Source of the DNA: Pseudomonadota bacterium
GTDB lineage: Bacteria; Pseudomonadota; Gammaproteobacteria; Thiotrichales; Thiotrichaceae
DNA length: 44,161 bases
NCBI GenBank assembly: GCA_002747435.1
Contig: PDPH01000015.1
Location: 1 to 44,161, forward strand
Direction: 5' to 3'
Below, one piece after another: positions 42,709 to 44,161 of this stretch. The notes under the pieces are model-generated. The model was given only the letters and a program-made list of their open reading frames with translations. It was not told the origin of the DNA and did not search any database. Position 1 is the stretch's first letter. Each line of letters opens with the position of its first letter. The position numbers and the translations under genes were made by a program.

Positions 42709-43359
42709 ATCGGGTAGCTGGAGATCTCTAACCTCTAGGCTCCCACACCACCCTGTATGCGGCTCTGCACAAGGGCGGTTCATCAACCATAATGACAAAC
42801 AATCCAACCGTCTCTGAGCGAGAACAAGCCTTGTTGTTTCAGGTACTTCAATCCCAATGCTGCATTAATCCCATGCGACTTTGAACTACGCCACCAGCCT
42901 TTGCTGGAGCGCCCATAAGCGACAGCGTTCTTGATCGGCAAGCCAAGACTGATCAGCTTGCGTATTTTGGTACGCAGTCTGCCCCACTGTTTCCAGTAGC
43001 ACATTCTGATCCGTCTTCGTATTCTATTCCCGCGCCATAACGGGTTCACGACAATCGCTCGTTAAGCAGAGCTCCCCAGATAAGCGCATGAACTGTCACT
43101 GCACCGCTGCATCATTTACGGTGTCCGTTAAACCACATGGCTTCGCTGTCTTGTGCCAGCTCGCCTTCAGCCTACGCCTTGTATGATGTTTCTGTTCGTC
43201 AGTCCGCCGTTTTGCATTGGGCTTCCTTCCCACAAAACCTCGCGGTTTTGCAGTTGCCATCTGCTCGTTGTTAACGCCATACTACCAACACGGGATTCTG
43301 GCGGTGGTCTTCCAAAAGGGGACTTTCACCTCATTAGTTCATGCCCATGCTGGGCGTAC
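42709..43359 (-). mobile_element. Group IIC-attC type intron B, internally deleted
   Basis: This second copy is 651 bp, in the same antisense orientation, and begins with the same ~38 bases as intron A (GTACGCCCAGCATGGGC...). It ends with a domain V-like hairpin (~42749-42777), a domain VI hairpin and CTACCCGAT. It keeps a longer piece of the maturase tail than intron A but also lacks the reverse-transcriptase body. It splits attC 4 at the same base as intron A splits attC 3: on the left AGCTA, on the right ACCAGTCG. No target duplication is seen, as expected for retrohoming. Confidence 0.85.
42783..43049 (-). pseudogene. Remnant of the intron-encoded protein (C-terminus), intron B
   Basis: The 88-codon frame reads NPLWRGNRIRRRIRMCYWKQ, WGRLRTKIRKLISLGLPIKN, then GRSSKGWWRSSKSHGINAAL and KQQGLFSLRDGW. 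This is the C-terminal maturase/DNA-binding part of group IIC intron-encoded proteins. The reverse-transcriptase motifs (e.g. YADD) are gone and no ribosome site precedes the Met, so it is treated as a fragment of a deleted ORF rather than a gene. Confidence 0.8.
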
Positions 43360-43411
43360 ACCAGTCGTTTCACCGGACTCATTTTATTCGCAGGTGAACT
43401 CTGCGTTAAAC
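43360..43411 (+). repeat. attC site 4, interrupted by intron B
   Basis: The retained part ACCAGTCGTTTCACCGGACT, a T-rich loop, GCAGGTGAACTCTGC and R' GTTAAAC nearly copies attC 2. The missing R'' piece AGCTA is at 42704-42708, on the other side of the intron; joining gives AGCTAACCAGTCG. It closes the three-gene cassette. Confidence 0.8.
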
Positions 43412-43425
43412 AACAAGGAGAAATT

Positions 43426-43821
43426 ATGATAGATCATCTAAGCACCTACGCTACGGACTATGTAGCCACAAAAACATTCTACGAATCTGTCTTTAAACCG
43501 TTAGGTTACTCAATTCAAATGGAGTTTGTTGCAGAGTGGAATCAGGATTTCCCAACACAACGTATGTGTGCGTTTGGTTCTGAAGGAAAGCCGGTATTTT
43601 GGATTATTGAAAGCAAGGATGCTTACACACCAAGACATACTGCATTTTCAGCAGACTCACGAGAATTAGTAAATAGGTTTCACGAAGCAGGCATTCAGAA
43701 TGGCGGCACGGATAATGGCGCTCCTGGGCTTCGTCCAATGTATCATGAGCATTATTATGGGGCATTCCTAATAGACCCTGACGGTAATAATGTTGAAGCA
43801 GTGTGTCATGCACCCGAGTAA
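43426..43821 (+). CDS. VOC-superfamily (glyoxalase/bleomycin-resistance-like) protein
   Basis: This 131-aa protein starts MIDHLSTYATDYVATKTFYE with an AAGGAG ribosome site 5 bases upstream; the longer frame from 43153 reads through intron and attC sequence and is rejected. The single-domain VOC fold is suggested by H-x(n)-FYESVFKPLGY at the N-terminus, HTAFSADSRELVNRFHEAGI in the middle and GAFLIDPDGNNVEAVCH at the end (metal-site His and Glu). VOC proteins act in glyoxal detoxification, fosfomycin or bleomycin resistance and similar reactions; the substrate is unknown. It is a single-gene cassette between attC 4 and attC 5. Confidence 0.87.
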   Translation: MIDHLSTYATDYVATKTFYESVFKPLGYSIQMEFVAEWNQDFPTQRMCAFGSEGKPVFWIIESKDAYTPRHTAFSADSRELVNRFHEAGIQNGGTDNGAPGLRPMYHEHYYGAFLIDPDGNNVEAVCHAPE

Positions 43822-43824
43822 ATC

Positions 43825-43902
43825 ATTTAACAAGGTCATCAAATTCACTCCCTACGGTCGCCGGACGCTCGCATGCTCGCGCCGTTTATGGCTGCGTTAT
43901 AC
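43825..43902 (+). repeat. attC recombination site 5
   Basis: This 78-bp site starts with a perfect R'' ATTTAAC and ends with R' GTTATAC, with the inverted arms TCGCCGGACGC and GCGCCG inside a longer centre. It differs in length and centre from attC 2 and 4 but keeps the same ends (GCTGCGTTA). The next cassette ATG is 24 bases after R'. Confidence 0.75.
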
Positions 43903-43919
43903 ACATAAGGGGAAATAAC

Positions 43920-44161
43920 ATGCTGAGACTTAAAGATAAAATCGCATTAATGACAGGGGCTGCCAGAGGGATTGGTCAAGCAGTAGCCGAACTGTTCGCC
44001 AAAGAAGGTGCAATAGTAATCGTTTCAGATATCAATGATGCGTTGGGAGAAAAGGTTGCGAGCGGGATCAACCAAGAAGCAATGTATCTTCATCTTGATG
44101 TCGGGAATGAGAAAAACTGGATAACCGTATCGGAATACATTCAAAAAAAATATGGTAGGCT
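43920..44161 (+). CDS. Short-chain dehydrogenase/reductase, N-terminal part (cut by window edge)
   Basis: The first 80 codons are inside the window. They start MLRLKDKIALMTGAARGIGQ, with the classical SDR nucleotide-binding TGxxxGIG motif as TGAARGIG (~residues 12-19), then VSDIND (an acidic residue favouring NAD over NADP) and YLHLDVGNEKNW (the D-V contact). An AAGGGG ribosome site precedes the ATG. The catalytic Ser-Tyr-Lys is beyond the edge. It is the next cassette after attC 5. Confidence 0.88.
   Translation, partial: MLRLKDKIALMTGAARGIGQAVAELFAKEGAIVIVSDINDALGEKVASGINQEAMYLHLDVGNEKNWITVSEYIQKKYGR

Larger units (their letters stand above)
37505..44161 (+). mobile_element. Integron gene-cassette array without visible integrase (CALIN-like)
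   Basis: From here to the right edge, genes lie on the plus strand and are each followed by an attC-type recombination site. The sites share the tract GTTTCACCGGACTC and the ending GGTGAACT(C/T)TGCGTTA, or are of the aadA type. Five attC sites are seen: three intact, two split by group II introns. Cassettes in order are methyltransferase, methyltransferase, restriction-modification pair, three-gene unknown set, VOC protein, and SDR (cut by the edge). AT content rises compared with the preceding chromosome. No integron integrase or attI is in view, so this is a CALIN or the far end of a larger integron extending rightward. The left edge is tentative. Confidence 0.85.

Noticed and set aside
43153..43425. 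N-terminal extension of the VOC protein by 91 codons
   Set aside because: It translates intron B 5' sequence and attC 4; the AAGGAG site before MIDHLS marks the real start.

Overview
The window looks like chromosomal DNA of a gammaproteobacterium. The support is the E. coli-type MurB (342 aa), an RluA-type pseudouridine synthase, the bacterial Glk family, the rpe-gph pair and MoeA. A sulfur-oxidising Thiotrichales-like host is possible, but that is only an impression. The first ~37.4 kb is ordinary, moderately AT-rich chromosome. From ~37.5 kb to the right edge it becomes AT-richer and turns into an integron gene-cassette array.

Region 1 (1-8.2 kb): an L-ascorbate/3-keto-gulonate catabolic operon on the minus strand (ulaG, ulaD, start of ulaE), a divergent DeoR-type regulator, and a plus-strand Opp/Dpp-family ABC importer (Tat-exported binding protein, two permeases, one fused double ATPase). 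No ascorbate PTS genes are in view. Region 2 (8.3-12.9 kb): a DUF29 protein, a small protein with an internal repeat, and a minus-strand run of gph, rpe and a two-gene ABC-2 exporter. Region 3 (12.9-16.3 kb): a short CRISPR array of four 36-nt repeats without cas genes, a BCCT-family betaine/choline-type transporter behind a structured leader, and a BetI-like TetR regulator with a palindromic candidate operator. Region 4 (16.3-25.3 kb): two overlapping paralogous DUF697-type membrane GTPases, an odd tRNA-like gene, a slipin (SPFH) protein, an AEC permease, murB, a voltage-gated-type K+ channel, rluA and a 61-aa protein. Region 5 (25.5-37.5 kb): a complete Liv-type ABC importer with overlapping genes, a ROK-family regulator, a large lipoprotein resembling clan GH-A glycosidases, a small lipoprotein, moeA and glk.

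Region 6 (37.5-44.16 kb) is the most unusual part. It holds gene cassettes read in one direction and separated by attC recombination sites: two SAM methyltransferases, an Eco29kI-like restriction-modification pair, a three-gene cassette of unknown function, a VOC-family protein, and the start of an SDR. No integrase gene or attI is visible, so within the window this is a cluster of attC sites without an integrase (CALIN), or the distal part of an integron. Two of the five attC sites are each split at the same base by a group IIC-attC type intron in antisense. Both introns have lost the reverse-transcriptase body but keep the 5' end, the tail of the maturase, domain V and domain VI. One intron end supplies the stop codon and last residues of the cytosine methyltransferase.

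All calls come from reading the sequence and the translations. No database search or folding program was run.
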